Assembly: GCA_003104905.1 (NCBI GenBank)
Contig: PQAS01000047.1
Span: 29,038 to 93,037 of the forward strand
Direction of reading: 5' to 3'
Length of the DNA stretch: 64,000 nucleotides
DNA from: Candidatus Methanoperedentaceae archaeon
GTDB taxonomy: Archaea > Halobacteriota > Methanosarcinia > Methanosarcinales > Methanoperedenaceae
Shown here: positions 1 to 8,193 of the stretch, piece by piece
Numbering within the stretch: the stretch's first letter is position 1
Layout of the letters: each line of letters opens with the position of its first letter
Notes under the pieces: generated by a model
Database searches by the model: none
The model's input: the letters and a program-made list of their open reading frames with translations, nothing else
Told to the model about the DNA's origin: nothing
Translations under genes and position numbers: made by a program

Positions 1-594
1 AGGTTTTGCGACGGCCTTGGTGCCTGCCTGGGGCATTGCCCGCAGGATGCGATCACCATAACAAAAAGAGATGCAAAGGAATTTGACGAAGAAGCCGTAA
101 AAAAACATCTTGCAAAACCAAAAAATATTATGAAACAGCCAGAAAAGAATATCCCTTGCGGCTGCCCTGGGAGCATGGCCATGGATCTGAGAAGTGAGAA
201 AAAGACCCCTGAAGCCCATGGACGCCAAAGCGCGCAGTTGAGGCAGTGGCCGGTACAATTGACGCTTGTATCCCCGGAAGCATCGTATTTCAAGGATTCT
301 GATCTTCTTGTAGCGGCTGACTGCGTACCCTTCGCATATCCTAATTTCCATTCGGACTTCCTCAAAGGAAAATCTGTGATAATCGGATGCCCTAAGCTTG
401 ATGATGCGGATTTTTATATTGAGAAGCTGACCGAACTTATCAAGAAAAACAACCTTAAGAGCATTACGCTTGTTAATATGGAAGTTCCGTGTTGTTTCGG
501 GCTGCAAAGAATTGTCGAGGAAGCAGTTAAGAAGGCTGGCAAGGCAATACCTATCAGGCAGACTGTAATAACGATACGGGGAGAAAAGCAGTGA
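1..594 (+). CDS. 4Fe-4S ferredoxin-type iron-sulfur protein (5' end outside the window)
   Basis: The reading frame is open from base 1, so the gene begins upstream of the window; 197 codons are visible. The first residues carry a Cys-rich ferredoxin-like motif ending GACLGHCPQDAI, the second half of a 4Fe-4S site. After a linker comes a roughly 110-residue domain with the spaced motifs DCVPFAYPNFH, IGCPKLDD and EVPCCFG, which supply further cysteines. This arrangement resembles the iron-sulfur proteins of anaerobes that pair an N-terminal ferredoxin domain with a conserved Cys-containing C-terminal domain. The partner and reaction are unknown. An internal ATG at 130 would remove the ferredoxin motif and is unlikely to be the true start. 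Confidence 0.75.
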   Translation, partial: RFCDGLGACLGHCPQDAITITKRDAKEFDEEAVKKHLAKPKNIMKQPEKNIPCGCPGSMAMDLRSEKKTPEAHGRQSAQLRQWPVQLTLVSPEASYFKDSDLLVAADCVPFAYPNFHSDFLKGKSVIIGCPKLDDADFYIEKLTELIKKNNLKSITLVNMEVPCCFGLQRIVEEAVKKAGKAIPIRQTVITIRGEKQ

Positions 595-639
595 AAAATT
601 AAAAAAATAGGATATGATATCCTTTAGAATATTGAAAAT

Positions 640-804
640 TTAAGATATGATTTTTTTTCCTGGGATTTTGTATGCCCACCTGCTGGAACCATTTATATAA
701 TATATTTCTTCATTCCGGTTCCTTTCGATAAATTGAATATTCCCATCCTCCACTTCACCAGATTCCAGTTTGAATCTAACATTTGCTCCTATAGTATATT
801 TCAT
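640..804 (-). CDS. small conserved-looking protein, 54 aa
   Basis: The frame starts with ATG at 804 (MKYTIGANVRFKLESG) and ends with TAA at 640. A GGA element lies just upstream of the start. The composition is that of a compact soluble protein, with alternating hydrophobic and charged residues, one Trp and several Tyr, and no Cys or membrane segment. The 'VRFKLESGEVEDG' stretch suggests a small beta-barrel, but I cannot name a family with certainty. It stands alone between the iron-sulfur gene and gatB. The coding bias looks real, but no function can be given. Confidence 0.5.
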   Translation of the reverse strand: MKYTIGANVRFKLESGEVEDGNIQFIERNRNEEIYYINGSSRWAYKIPGKKIIS

Positions 805-895
805 ATTTCCATCCTGTCAGGTTAATCAAAACCCCTGACCCACAATAATTAATAATTGACATCGTTATATAAACATTTTGGTTTTAATCGTAATT

Positions 896-1043
896 AGTGC
901 TATCATATTCCTACTATTTTTAATACTAAACCTGAAAATGTATGTAATTAAGCATAAAATCCATGTTGTAATCCATTATTTCCATTGCAAAGATTTAGTG
1001 CTACTATGTTCACACCATACTATTTATCAGTGCTACTAAATTC
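896..1043. repeat. three imperfect 15-bp direct repeats in an AT-rich intergenic stretch
   Basis: Copies of AGTGCTA-YYA-WRTTC lie at 896-910, 997-1011 and 1029-1043. No gene is visible between 805 and 1166. The repeats could be decayed mobile DNA or protein sites; nothing in the sequence decides between these. Confidence 0.35.
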
Positions 1044-1054
1044 ATAAGTATAGA

Positions 1055-1076
1055 GTAAAACAGGTGTCTGTTTTAC
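1055..1076 (-). terminator. 9-bp hairpin with 4-nt loop downstream of gatB
   Basis: GTAAAACAG (1055-1063) and CTGTTTTAC (1068-1076) form a perfect 9-bp stem around GTGT. It lies about 90 nt past the gatB stop codon on the strand transcribed from gatCAB. It may mark the end of that transcript. Archaeal termination usually depends on T-runs, so the role is tentative. Confidence 0.35.
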
Positions 1077-1166
1077 TGAAAGGCTGGGGAGAGACAAACG
1101 GCAGGTTGGAGAGTGGGGGGGTTATTTTCTGTGGTGTAAAACATTCCATGTTCACAGGAAAATAGA

Positions 1167-2582
1167 TTATCCTAATTTATCAAGCAGTATCTCCCTTGCC
1201 GTCCTGGCGTCTGCCCTTCCCTTTGTTTTTTTCATCACAGCCCCTACAAGCGAGTTAAGAGCCTTTTCCTTCCCCGCCCTGTAATCAGCCACTGCCTGGA
1301 GATTTTCCTTAATAGCTTCTTCCGCCGCAGTTGAAACGATATCATCTTCAACTTTAAGGAGACCTTTTTCTTTCACTACCTCATCAGGCGTGCCGCCTTT
1401 ATCAAGCAGCGTCCTGATAATATCAACTGCGCCGTCTTCGGTTATTTTCTTGTTCATGAGCAGATAGATAACAGAAAGCATATGCTCTTTATTGAAAGCC
1501 TCGACAGGAAGGTCACGATAATTCAATTCGCCTTTCAAAACATCACATACCCACACAGCAGCCATTTTGGGATCAACCTTCTTTGCCACATCTTCATAAA
1601 AGATCGCAAACTTGCGCTCCGATGTCAGTGCTTTGGCATGGTCATCCGTGATGCCGTATTGCTCCACAAACCTCAGCCGCCTTGCATCCGGCAGTTCAGG
1701 CAGTATTGCCTTTATGGCTGGCGCCCAGCCTGAAATCTTAAGGGGCACAAGGTCAGGCTCGGGGAAATAACGATAATCATGGGCTTCTTCCTTGGAACGC
1801 ATGGAAAGCGTGATCTCACGCGCCTCATCAAAGTGGCGCGTTTCCTGGACAACAACACCACCCCTTCTCAAAACATTCTTCTGGCGTACTATTTCAAAGA
1901 GGAGGGCTCTTTCTGCACCCTTGTGCGATGAGATATTCTTTATCTCGGCGCGCTGTCCGCCCATTATCGAAATGTTAGCATCTACCCTGAGCGCCCCTTC
2001 AAGATCCCCATCGAAAATATCGAGATATTCAAGGATGTTCCTGAGCTTATCAAGATAACGGCGCGCTTCTTTCGGGCTTCGCATGTCCGGGTCGCTCACT
2101 ACTTCAAGAAGCGCCATCCCTGAGCGGTTATAATCAATAAGAGTATATTTTGACTTATCGATCGTACCTTCATGAACAAGCCTTCCAGGGTCTTCTTCCA
2201 TATGAGCCCGCGTTATTCCCACCCTGTGCTCCCCATCCTCGCCTTCTATAGTGATGTAACCTCCGCTTGAAATGGGAAAATCGTATTGCGTTATCTGAAA
2301 ACCTTTAGGAAGGTCAGGATAATAGTAATTCTTCCTGTAAAACTGCGTATGCTCTTCTATGGTGCAATTAAGAGCAAGGCCCACTTTAATTGCTGCTTCC
2401 ACAGCTTTCTTATTTATCACAGGCAGCGACCCGGGGAGCCCCAGGCACACAGGGCAAACATGGGAATTGGGCGGATCATTGTGATAATCCGTAGTACATC
2501 CGCAAAACACTTTTGTCCTTAGCTTGTTCAACTGCACATGCACTTCAAGCCCTATCATCACACCATCAGGATTCTCGTACAT
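1167..2582 (-). CDS. gatB: aspartyl/glutamyl-tRNA amidotransferase subunit B
   Basis: This is the kinase/tRNA-binding subunit of the GatCAB enzyme, which converts Asp-tRNA(Asn) and/or Glu-tRNA(Gln) to the amide forms. In archaea GatCAB mainly serves Asn-tRNA, because GatDE makes Gln-tRNA. The N-terminus has the GatB signature (IGLEVHVQLN) and Zn-site cysteines (CGC, CPVCLG). DPGRLVHEG and DYNRSGMALLEVV follow, and the C-terminal tail is a YqeY-like helical domain. At 471 aa it has the family's usual length. The start codon overlaps the gatA stop by one base (TAATG), so it is the last gene of the gatC-gatA-gatB operon. Confidence 0.97.
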   Translation of the reverse strand: MYENPDGVMIGLEVHVQLNKLRTKVFCGCTTDYHNDPPNSHVCPVCLGLPGSLPVINKKAVEAAIKVGLALNCTIEEHTQFYRKNYYYPDLPKGFQITQYDFPISSGGYITIEGEDGEHRVGITRAHMEEDPGRLVHEGTIDKSKYTLIDYNRSGMALLEVVSDPDMRSPKEARRYLDKLRNILEYLDIFDGDLEGALRVDANISIMGGQRAEIKNISSHKGAERALLFEIVRQKNVLRRGGVVVQETRHFDEAREITLSMRSKEEAHDYRYFPEPDLVPLKISGWAPAIKAILPELPDARRLRFVEQYGITDDHAKALTSERKFAIFYEDVAKKVDPKMAAVWVCDVLKGELNYRDLPVEAFNKEHMLSVIYLLMNKKITEDGAVDIIRTLLDKGGTPDEVVKEKGLLKVEDDIVSTAAEEAIKENLQAVADYRAGKEKALNSLVGAVMKKTKGRADARTAREILLDKLG

Positions 2583-3991
2583 TACGATCCCTCCTTGTGA
2601 AAATCTGTATTTTCTTCAAATGTATATGCGGTACGTAAAATTGCAGCTTCATCAAAATGCTTCCCTATTACCTGCATACCGATCGGAAGGCTGCCAGAAA
2701 ATCCGCATGGTAATGATATGGAAGGAACACCTGCAAGATTTATTGGCACAGTTTCAACATCCGCAAGATAAAGCGATATTGGATCATCGATCTTTTCCCC
2801 GATCTTGAATGCCGGATACGGCATCGTTGGAGCGATAAGGACATCCGCATCCTTGAAAGCGCGTTCAAAGTCCTGTTTTATAAGAGTCCTGATCTTCAGG
2901 GCTTTCAAGTAATATTTATCGAGATACCCTGCAGAAAGTGCATATGTCCCCAGCAGGATGCGCCTTTTAACTTCATCACCAAAGCCATCCGCCCTCACAT
3001 GCGAAAATGTGGTATGCCAGTCATGATCCTCTGTCCGTAAGCCATATCTCATTCCATCAAACCTGGCAAGGTTTGAAGATGCTTCGCTCATGGCAATTAT
3101 ATAATAAGCGCTAAGTGCATATTTCGTATGCGGCATCTTTACCTCCATACTGGTCGCACCAAGTTCCTCCAGTGTATTGATGGCATCCCTCACCGACTTT
3201 TCTACGTTCCTGTCAATACCTTCCCCGAAATATTCTTCCGGAATCCCGATCTTCAATCCATTAACGTCATTCTCAAGTGCCGGGGAATAGTTCCCTTCCC
3301 TTTTCACGGATGTGGAATCCCTGGGATCGTGGCCCGCAATTACGTCAAAAAGAGTGGCAACATCCCGAACCGAGGATGCAAACGGTCCTATCTGCTCAAG
3401 CGAATTCGCATAGGATATAAGCCCATAACGGGATATGACACCATAAGTGGGTTTCAGCCCCACCACACCACAAAACGATGCGGGGCAGCGCACTGAACCG
3501 CCCGTATCAGAACCAAGGGACAACGGCGCTTCGCCCCCTGCCACAGCTGCCGCGCTTCCGCCGGATGACCCACCTGGAACTCTGGTCATGTCCCAGGCAT
3601 TAAGTGTGGGGCCATAGAAGCTGGTCTCTGTTGACGAGCCCATTGCGAATTCATCCATGTTGGTTTTACCGATAATGATCGCACCTGCATTTTTGAGTTT
3701 TTCAATAACATGGGCATCATAGGGAGGAATATAACCAGTCAATATCTTTGAAGCGCAGGTGGTCATGATGCCTTTTGTTGATATATTGTCCTTTATCGCT
3801 ATTGGTATTCCCGCAAGCGGCCCGTCGTGTCCTTTCGCATCTATTTCCTGTGCCTGCAAAAGTGCGCTTTCCTTTGATACGGTGATAAAAGCATTCAATC
3901 TGCTGTTTGTTATCCTTTCAAGGTATTCGGCAACAATTTCCTCTGAGGAATCCGCATGTATCCTTTCTGTGAGTTCATTTATCGATGCCAT
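2582..3991 (-). CDS. gatA: aspartyl/glutamyl-tRNA amidotransferase subunit A
   Basis: This is the amidase subunit, which releases ammonia from Gln or Asn and channels it to GatB. The amidase signature is complete: K67 in AIKDNIS, the Ser-rich loop PGGSSGGSAAA with S142, and S166 in SDTGGSVRCPA. These form the Ser-cis-Ser-Lys triad, with the spacing expected from bacterial GatA. Length is 469 aa. It begins immediately after the gatC stop codon and overlaps gatB by one base, so the three subunits are probably translated from one message. Confidence 0.97.
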   Translation of the reverse strand: MASINELTERIHADSSEEIVAEYLERITNSRLNAFITVSKESALLQAQEIDAKGHDGPLAGIPIAIKDNISTKGIMTTCASKILTGYIPPYDAHVIEKLKNAGAIIIGKTNMDEFAMGSSTETSFYGPTLNAWDMTRVPGGSSGGSAAAVAGGEAPLSLGSDTGGSVRCPASFCGVVGLKPTYGVISRYGLISYANSLEQIGPFASSVRDVATLFDVIAGHDPRDSTSVKREGNYSPALENDVNGLKIGIPEEYFGEGIDRNVEKSVRDAINTLEELGATSMEVKMPHTKYALSAYYIIAMSEASSNLARFDGMRYGLRTEDHDWHTTFSHVRADGFGDEVKRRILLGTYALSAGYLDKYYLKALKIRTLIKQDFERAFKDADVLIAPTMPYPAFKIGEKIDDPISLYLADVETVPINLAGVPSISLPCGFSGSLPIGMQVIGKHFDEAAILRTAYTFEENTDFHKEGS

Positions 3992-4273
3992 TTACATCAT
4001 CCGCGGGGCTTTTATAAATCCATCCTGGTTCTTCGGGGCATTTGAAAGTGCTTCTTCCTGGGACAATGACCTTGTCGGGACATCTTCCCTGAAAACATTA
4101 TTCATGGGCAGAACATGATATAAAGGTTCCACGCCTTCGGTATCCGCTTTATCTATCTCCCCGAAATAATCAAGAATAGAGTTGAGTTTTGGTGTGTACT
4201 TTTCCTTGTCCTCTTCACTTAACTCAAGGCGCGCAAGCCACCCTATATGCTCAAGATCTTTTTTTCCAATCAT
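3992..4273 (-). CDS. gatC: aspartyl/glutamyl-tRNA amidotransferase subunit C
   Basis: GatC is a small clamp that stabilises the GatA-GatB complex. The 93-aa protein shows the family pattern: an N-terminal helical segment (LEHIGWLARLELSEEDKEKY), a central DYFGEIDKADTEGVEPLYH and the C-terminal FREDVP...FIKAPR stretch that wraps between the subunits. It is the first gene of gatCAB and ends directly at the gatA start. Confidence 0.93.
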   Translation of the reverse strand: MIGKKDLEHIGWLARLELSEEDKEKYTPKLNSILDYFGEIDKADTEGVEPLYHVLPMNNVFREDVPTRSLSQEEALSNAPKNQDGFIKAPRMM

Positions 4274-4378
4274 AATGCTTCCTGCAATCTGAATTAAATG
4301 TAATAAGCTTTACCATAAAAAGGTTATCTTTCATATCAAGATTTCCCCACAAACAGCTGGCCTGGTTAATATCTGAAA

Positions 4379-4440
4379 AACCACAGAGGTCACAGAGGAC
4401 ACAGAGAATAAAACAACACATCTCTGTGCTCTCTGTGGTT
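4379..4440. repeat. CACAGAG-type palindromic repeat
   Basis: The left arm (4379-4407) is built of CACAGAGG-like units, and the right arm (4421-4440) is its inverted form; both outer ends are AACCACAGAG. Only 13 nt separate the arms, so the element would fold into a long imperfect hairpin. It sits upstream of gatC, between it and the next gene. Repeats of this wording are seen between genes in many prokaryotes (general knowledge). An open frame across it is a by-product of the repeat and is not annotated as a gene. Confidence 0.6.
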
Positions 4441-4570
4441 GATTTTCGTTGCACGCCATGATTACCAAGAATAATTTCAATGGAAAAAAATCAGAAAAGA
4501 AAAAATCTAAAAGGATTGACTAGGTAGCGGAAGAATAACAAAAACACTAAAATTGATTAGATTTTACTGC

Positions 4571-4945
4571 TCAGTATTTGTATGAATCAACCTCTTCTAT
4601 TGCTTTTTTCTCTTTCTTCAGAGGTTCATCTTTGACATCCACATCATGAAAATTCGTTTCCACCGGTTCTTTGACCCTGCCAATATTCCCGGCAATTTTT
4701 CGAAGGGATTCCATGCTTTGTTTAGTCTGTGGTTTAGGCTTTGGTTTGACATTTCCCTTTTTCAATTTATAACCTAAAGGTTTTAATTCCGATTTTAGGA
4801 GCCCAAGTTCAACCTTTCGCTTGTTTATCAGGTCAAGGATGGGTTTCCTGGCGTTTTCAGGCAATTTTTCAAGCATCCGTTCAAGATTCTCAAGGGATTT
4901 ATCCTTTTGCTTTTCCAGTTGTTTATTTGTAGTATCGTTATCCAT
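4571..4945 (-). CDS. hypothetical charged protein, 124 aa
   Basis: The protein is highly charged and lacks Cys and membrane segments. Residues 1-55 are predicted to be helical and rich in Lys/Glu (QLEKQKDKSLENLERMLEKLP). A Pro-Lys stretch follows (KPKPKPQTK), then an acidic tail ending in DSYKY. It could be a flexible nucleic-acid- or protein-binding factor, but I do not recognise a family. It lies 17 bp downstream of purD on the same strand and may be cotranscribed with it. Confidence 0.6.
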   Translation of the reverse strand: MDNDTTNKQLEKQKDKSLENLERMLEKLPENARKPILDLINKRKVELGLLKSELKPLGYKLKKGNVKPKPKPQTKQSMESLRKIAGNIGRVKEPVETNFHDVDVKDEPLKKEKKAIEEVDSYKY

Positions 4946-4962
4946 AATTATAATATATAAGT

Positions 4963-6264
4963 TCAGTTAGCCCTTAATTCCTTCATATGCTGTTTTCTTT
5001 TCATGATGAGTTCATCCGTGCCGATATCCCGCCTGCTGTGCAGCATTCCTTTAAGACCAGACAGTCCCGCCTGAGCTTTTTTTTCCGCATCCCCGATAGT
5101 ATCTGAAATTCCAAGTACAGCAAGAGCCCGGGAACCAGTCGTATATATCTTATTATCCTTTTCATATACGCTTGAATAGAAGAGAAGAGATTCCTTCATA
5201 TTTCCAATTTCAACAATTGAATCTTTTACAGGATCATCAGGATAACCTGCCGGAACAGCGTATTTGCATACAGTTGCCTGTTTTTTAAATTTCACGTTGA
5301 TGTTGCCAAGTGTCCCATTGACAATGTTCAGGCAGACTTCAAGAAAATCATTTTCAAGAAGAGGCAGAACATTCATCGCTTCGGGGTCACCAAAACGCGC
5401 ATTGAATTCTATGACTGAAATACCTTTTGCGGTCGCCATGAATTGTCCGTAAAGGATGCCCTGGTATGCAACATGTGTCTCTTTCTTTATTGCCCTCACG
5501 GTCTCACACATTATTTTTTTGGCGTCATTGTAATCGGATTCTTTCATAAATGGCAAAATATCTCCTGAATCATTATATGAACCCATACCCCCGGTATTCG
5601 GCCCCATATCGCCATCGAACGCTCGTTTATGGTCCTGGACGGCTGGGGCAAATGAAAGATTTTCCCCATCTACGAATGCCTGGACTGTAAACTCTTCACC
5701 TATCAGGCGCTCTTCGATCACTACATCGTCATTTTTGAGCACTTCTTTTGCATAGGCCTTTGCGCCTTCGATCCCGAAATGGTCCCCCATGACCCTTACC
5801 CCTTTCCCGCCTGTGAGTCCTGCCGGCTTTATCACGACACCCCCAATTTCATCTATGAATTCATCCGTACCGCTTTCCCCCTTCCTGAACACTTTGAAAT
5901 CCGGACATCCTGAAATGCCGTGTTTCTTCATAAAATCCCTTGTCCATGCCTTATCAAATTCGATCTGCGCCGCCAGGCGGCGAGGCCCAACGACCGGGAT
6001 TCCTGCCCTCAAAAGCAAATCAGGAATGCCGGCAGCAAGAGGAGCTTCAGGTCCTATAATTGCAAGTTCAATTTTATTTTTTATCGCATAATTAACAACT
6101 TCAGGATCTGTTTCTTTTTTAAGCAGAAAATCTTTACATAAACGCGCAATGCCCGGATTTTTTTTGCTCATGGCGGCAAAAAGTTCCGGATTATTGAGAC
6201 TTCGGGCAACAGCTTCCGCAATAGCGTGTTCCCGCCCTCCGCCTCCGATCAAAAGTACTCTCAT
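4963..6264 (-). CDS. purD: phosphoribosylamine-glycine ligase
   Basis: PurD joins glycine to phosphoribosylamine with ATP to give GAR, the second step of purine synthesis. The protein opens with the typical [18 protein letters not shown]. It shows ATP-grasp elements ([55 protein letters not shown]) and the catalytic [18 protein letters not shown] place the start at ATG 6264 rather than at the ATG 22 codons upstream, because the family begins there and GGGGGT precedes it. This gives 433 aa, the normal length. Confidence 0.95.
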   Translation of the reverse strand: MRVLLIGGGGREHAIAEAVARSLNNPELFAAMSKKNPGIARLCKDFLLKKETDPEVVNYAIKNKIELAIIGPEAPLAAGIPDLLLRAGIPVVGPRRLAAQIEFDKAWTRDFMKKHGISGCPDFKVFRKGESGTDEFIDEIGGVVIKPAGLTGGKGVRVMGDHFGIEGAKAYAKEVLKNDDVVIEERLIGEEFTVQAFVDGENLSFAPAVQDHKRAFDGDMGPNTGGMGSYNDSGDILPFMKESDYNDAKKIMCETVRAIKKETHVAYQGILYGQFMATAKGISVIEFNARFGDPEAMNVLPLLENDFLEVCLNIVNGTLGNINVKFKKQATVCKYAVPAGYPDDPVKDSIVEIGNMKESLLFYSSVYEKDNKIYTTGSRALAVLGISDTIGDAEKKAQAGLSGLKGMLHSRRDIGTDELIMKRKQHMKELRAN

Positions 6265-6348
6265 AGGTACCCCCAGAATGTGTTTAAAAATAAAAATGTT
6301 CTGGTCATCAGGCTTGAAAAATCCTTTCAAATGACCAGGTTTTAACCG

Positions 6349-6915
6349 TTACAATAGACCCAAACCGTCAAGTTCCAATACTATCTTCTCTACCGCTGCT
6401 TCTGCGTCCTCGGGTTTCTTTCCACCTGTTACCACAAGTTTACCTGAGCCGAATAAAAGCATGACCACTTTAGGAACGGACAGCCTGTAAACAAGACCGG
6501 GGAACTGTTCAGGCTCATATTCGATATTCTCAAGTCCAAGGCCAATTGCGATAGCGTTAAGGTTCAGCACCCTTCCCAGGTCGGCTGATGCTACAATATT
6601 TTGAATTGTTATTTCCGGGTTTGACGGAATATCAACACCCATTGTCTTTAATTTTTCAAAAACCTTGGAAAGACCAACGCCTACATCAGCAATACTCTTT
6701 GCTCCCGTGCATACTATCTTTCCACTTCCGAAGATAAGCGCAGCAGTTTTTGGGGATGAGGTCCTGTAAACAACACCCGGGAATCTCTCCTTATTATAAT
6801 CCGCCCCTTCAAGTACCCTGATGACTTCATTAAGATCAAGTTTTGCCCCAATAGCAGTTGATGCAACAACATTTTCTATCTTTATAGTTTTTTTTGGATC
6901 TGTAGTATTTACCAT
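6349..6915 (-). CDS. tbp: TATA-box binding protein
   Basis: TBP binds archaeal TATA boxes and recruits TFB and RNA polymerase. The 188-aa protein is the expected tandem of two ~90-residue saddle repeats: [11 protein letters not shown]...[27 protein letters not shown] and [11 protein letters not shown]...[28 protein letters not shown] clear AGGTGAG ribosome binding site precedes the ATG. Confidence 0.98.
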   Translation of the reverse strand: MVNTTDPKKTIKIENVVASTAIGAKLDLNEVIRVLEGADYNKERFPGVVYRTSSPKTAALIFGSGKIVCTGAKSIADVGVGLSKVFEKLKTMGVDIPSNPEITIQNIVASADLGRVLNLNAIAIGLGLENIEYEPEQFPGLVYRLSVPKVVMLLFGSGKLVVTGGKKPEDAEAAVEKIVLELDGLGLL

Positions 6916-6943
6916 ATTCTCACCTTTATATAGGGTATTTAAA

Positions 6944-6956
6944 GATTTATATAGAT
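6944..6956 (-). promoter_or_regulatory. TATA box of the tbp gene
   Basis: On the minus strand CTATATAAATC lies 31-40 nt upstream of the tbp start codon, the distance expected for a short leader. A second TATATAAA nearer the gene overlaps the ribosome binding site and is less likely to be the promoter. Confidence 0.5.
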
Positions 6957-7075
6957 TGGGGTAATTGACTTAATTAATACAAAACAGAAAATATATCCAC
7001 TTGAGTGAAACACAGTGGGGATTACTGAAGAATCAATTACAGCCGAACGATCGTTCTCAATACTCGAAAGAATTT

Positions 7076-7342
7076 TTAAACCCTTCCAAGACAAATACAA
7101 CTCGTAGTTGGGCACATGCATCTGCCAACTCTGTCACAATTGGATCCATTGCAATCTTTTGGCCAGCAGTTCATACAATGATCACATTCCTTTTTTTCAG
7201 GATTATTGTGACATACCGGATACCAGTTTGAGTTTTCAAATATCTCGGATAAGATCTTGTTTCCTTTCCTTTCAAAAAATGCTATTTCATTTTTTGCTTG
7301 TTTTGCTTTTTCCAACAATTTTTCTTTTTCTTTGTTTTCCAT
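7076..7342 (-). CDS. small cysteine-rich protein, 88 aa
   Basis: The start is placed at ATG 7342, which has AGGTGA five bases upstream. Residues 1-40 form a Lys/Glu-rich helix (ENKEKEKLLEKAKQAKNEIAFFERKG). The rest is compact and carries ten cysteines (for example CDHCMNC, CNGSNC and CMCPTTSCIC), suggesting bound metal (Zn or Fe-S) or disulfides. I do not recognise the family. A perfect inverted repeat lies just upstream of the gene, so regulated expression is plausible. Confidence 0.6.
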   Translation of the reverse strand: MENKEKEKLLEKAKQAKNEIAFFERKGNKILSEIFENSNWYPVCHNNPEKKECDHCMNCWPKDCNGSNCDRVGRCMCPTTSCICLGRV

Positions 7343-7372
7343 ATTAGTCACCTGAGTTAATTTCTTACCCTT

Positions 7373-7400
7373 TTATCATAACTGTCTTAAGTTATGATAA
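7373..7400 (-). promoter_or_regulatory. perfect 10-bp inverted repeat upstream of the Cys-rich gene
   Basis: TTATCATAAC (7373-7382) and GTTATGATAA (7391-7400) are exact inverted copies around an 8-nt spacer, about 30 bp before the start codon at 7342. This fits an operator for a dimeric regulator overlapping the promoter or leader; a hairpin in the leader RNA is the alternative. Confidence 0.45.
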
Positions 7401-7481
7401 TGGCGAGAGATTATCACCTCATGCTCATTATAATAATGATATAACACTTCCTCTTTAAAAAGCTTGCGGAAGGAATCCGAA

Positions 7482-7533
7482 GATTGTAAATGATTAATAG
7501 AATCGAATAACCAGGATTGTAAATGATTATTAG
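7482..7533. repeat. two 19-bp direct repeats
   Basis: GATTGTAAATGATTAATAG (7482-7500) and GATTGTAAATGATTATTAG (7515-7533) differ at one base. The second copy ends exactly where the IS605-like end sequence begins. They may be old target DNA or regulatory sites. Confidence 0.45.
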
Positions 7534-7586
7534 TGGACTACCACCCCGATTAGTCGGGTTGTCTTCTCTATCCCCTCTGCCCCATA
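7533..7586. mobile_element. putative miniature IS605-like element (both ends joined)
   Basis: GTGGACTACCACC resembles the right end of the tnpB element (38627-38640). It is followed directly by a hairpin CCCGA/TCGGG and then TTCTCTATCCCCTCTGCCCCAT, which resembles that element's left end (39912-39933). The order and orientation are the same as in the full element, but all of tnpB is missing. This fits a non-autonomous derivative. The similarity is short, so chance cannot be fully excluded. Confidence 0.45.
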
Positions 7587-7658
7587 GTAAAACCACCTGA
7601 TGATTGCATTCTAATTTACCAGATAGCTTATTAAATCATTAAATTGTTAATCATACCA

Positions 7659-8075
7659 ATGATTCCGGATTATAAAGATATTGCCGAATATATCCTTAAT
7701 AATTACAGGAATAAAGTTGTAGAAGTAGGTGTTGGGAGCCTTGGGCAGGTTGCTCTCCTATTGAAGGACAAATTGGATGTGGTCACCACTGATGTTATTG
7801 AACAAAAATATGCGGGAGTAAGATTTTACAGGGATGATATATTCAAACCTGATATGGGAATTTATAGGAATGCATCCCTTATTTTTTCAATAAGACCTCC
7901 CATAGACATGCAGGATGCGATCGCAGCAATTGGCAAAGAAGTGGGGGCTGATCTTATTATAAGACCGTTCGGGAACGAAAAGGCGGATTTGAGAAAATAT
8001 TTTAAAGAGTATTCTATTGTGAATTACAAAAAAGCCAGGTTTTACTTATACAGGTCGCAATCCAAAACCGAATGA
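7659..8075 (+). CDS. UPF0146 family protein
   Basis: The 138-aa protein has the UPF0146 pattern: DIAEYILNNY, then VVEVGVGSLGQVALLLKD, a glycine loop like the SAM-binding motif of Rossmann methyltransferases. VVTTDV follows, then YRDDIFKPD and LIFSIRPP. The biochemical role of the family is unknown; a methyltransferase-like fold is an inference. ATG 7659 is preferred over the upstream TTG 7644. A TATTAAA box about 27 nt before this ATG suggests a leaderless transcript. Confidence 0.8.
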   Translation: MIPDYKDIAEYILNNYRNKVVEVGVGSLGQVALLLKDKLDVVTTDVIEQKYAGVRFYRDDIFKPDMGIYRNASLIFSIRPPIDMQDAIAAIGKEVGADLIIRPFGNEKADLRKYFKEYSIVNYKKARFYLYRSQSKTE

Positions 8076-8079
8076 ATTA

Positions 8080-8112
8080 TTCACAAATCATTCACACATT
8101 TTTCACAAATCC
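8080..8112 (+). promoter_or_regulatory. three tandem 11-bp repeats upstream of the sensor kinase
   Basis: TTCACAAATCA, TTCACACATTT and TTCACAAATCC follow one another without gaps (8080, 8091, 8102). Each unit is about one helical turn, so a protein could line up on one face of the DNA. A possible TATA box (AAATATAAT, near 8140) lies just downstream, ahead of the kinase gene. Confidence 0.45.
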
Positions 8113-8193
8113 TTTTATCTATCAATTAAAACTAAAGGAAAATATAATCATTTGGAAAAAAACGATTCAATTTTTTTCTAAACCGGTGATCAA

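Noticed and set aside
4251..4454. 67-codon open frame with Cys-rich end on the minus strand upstream of gatC
   Set aside because: It runs straight through the CACAGAG palindrome and overlaps gatC; the residues come from the repeat.
6939..7121. Short frame between tbp and the Cys-rich gene
   Set aside because: No ribosome binding site and it overlaps the Cys-rich coding region on the same strand.
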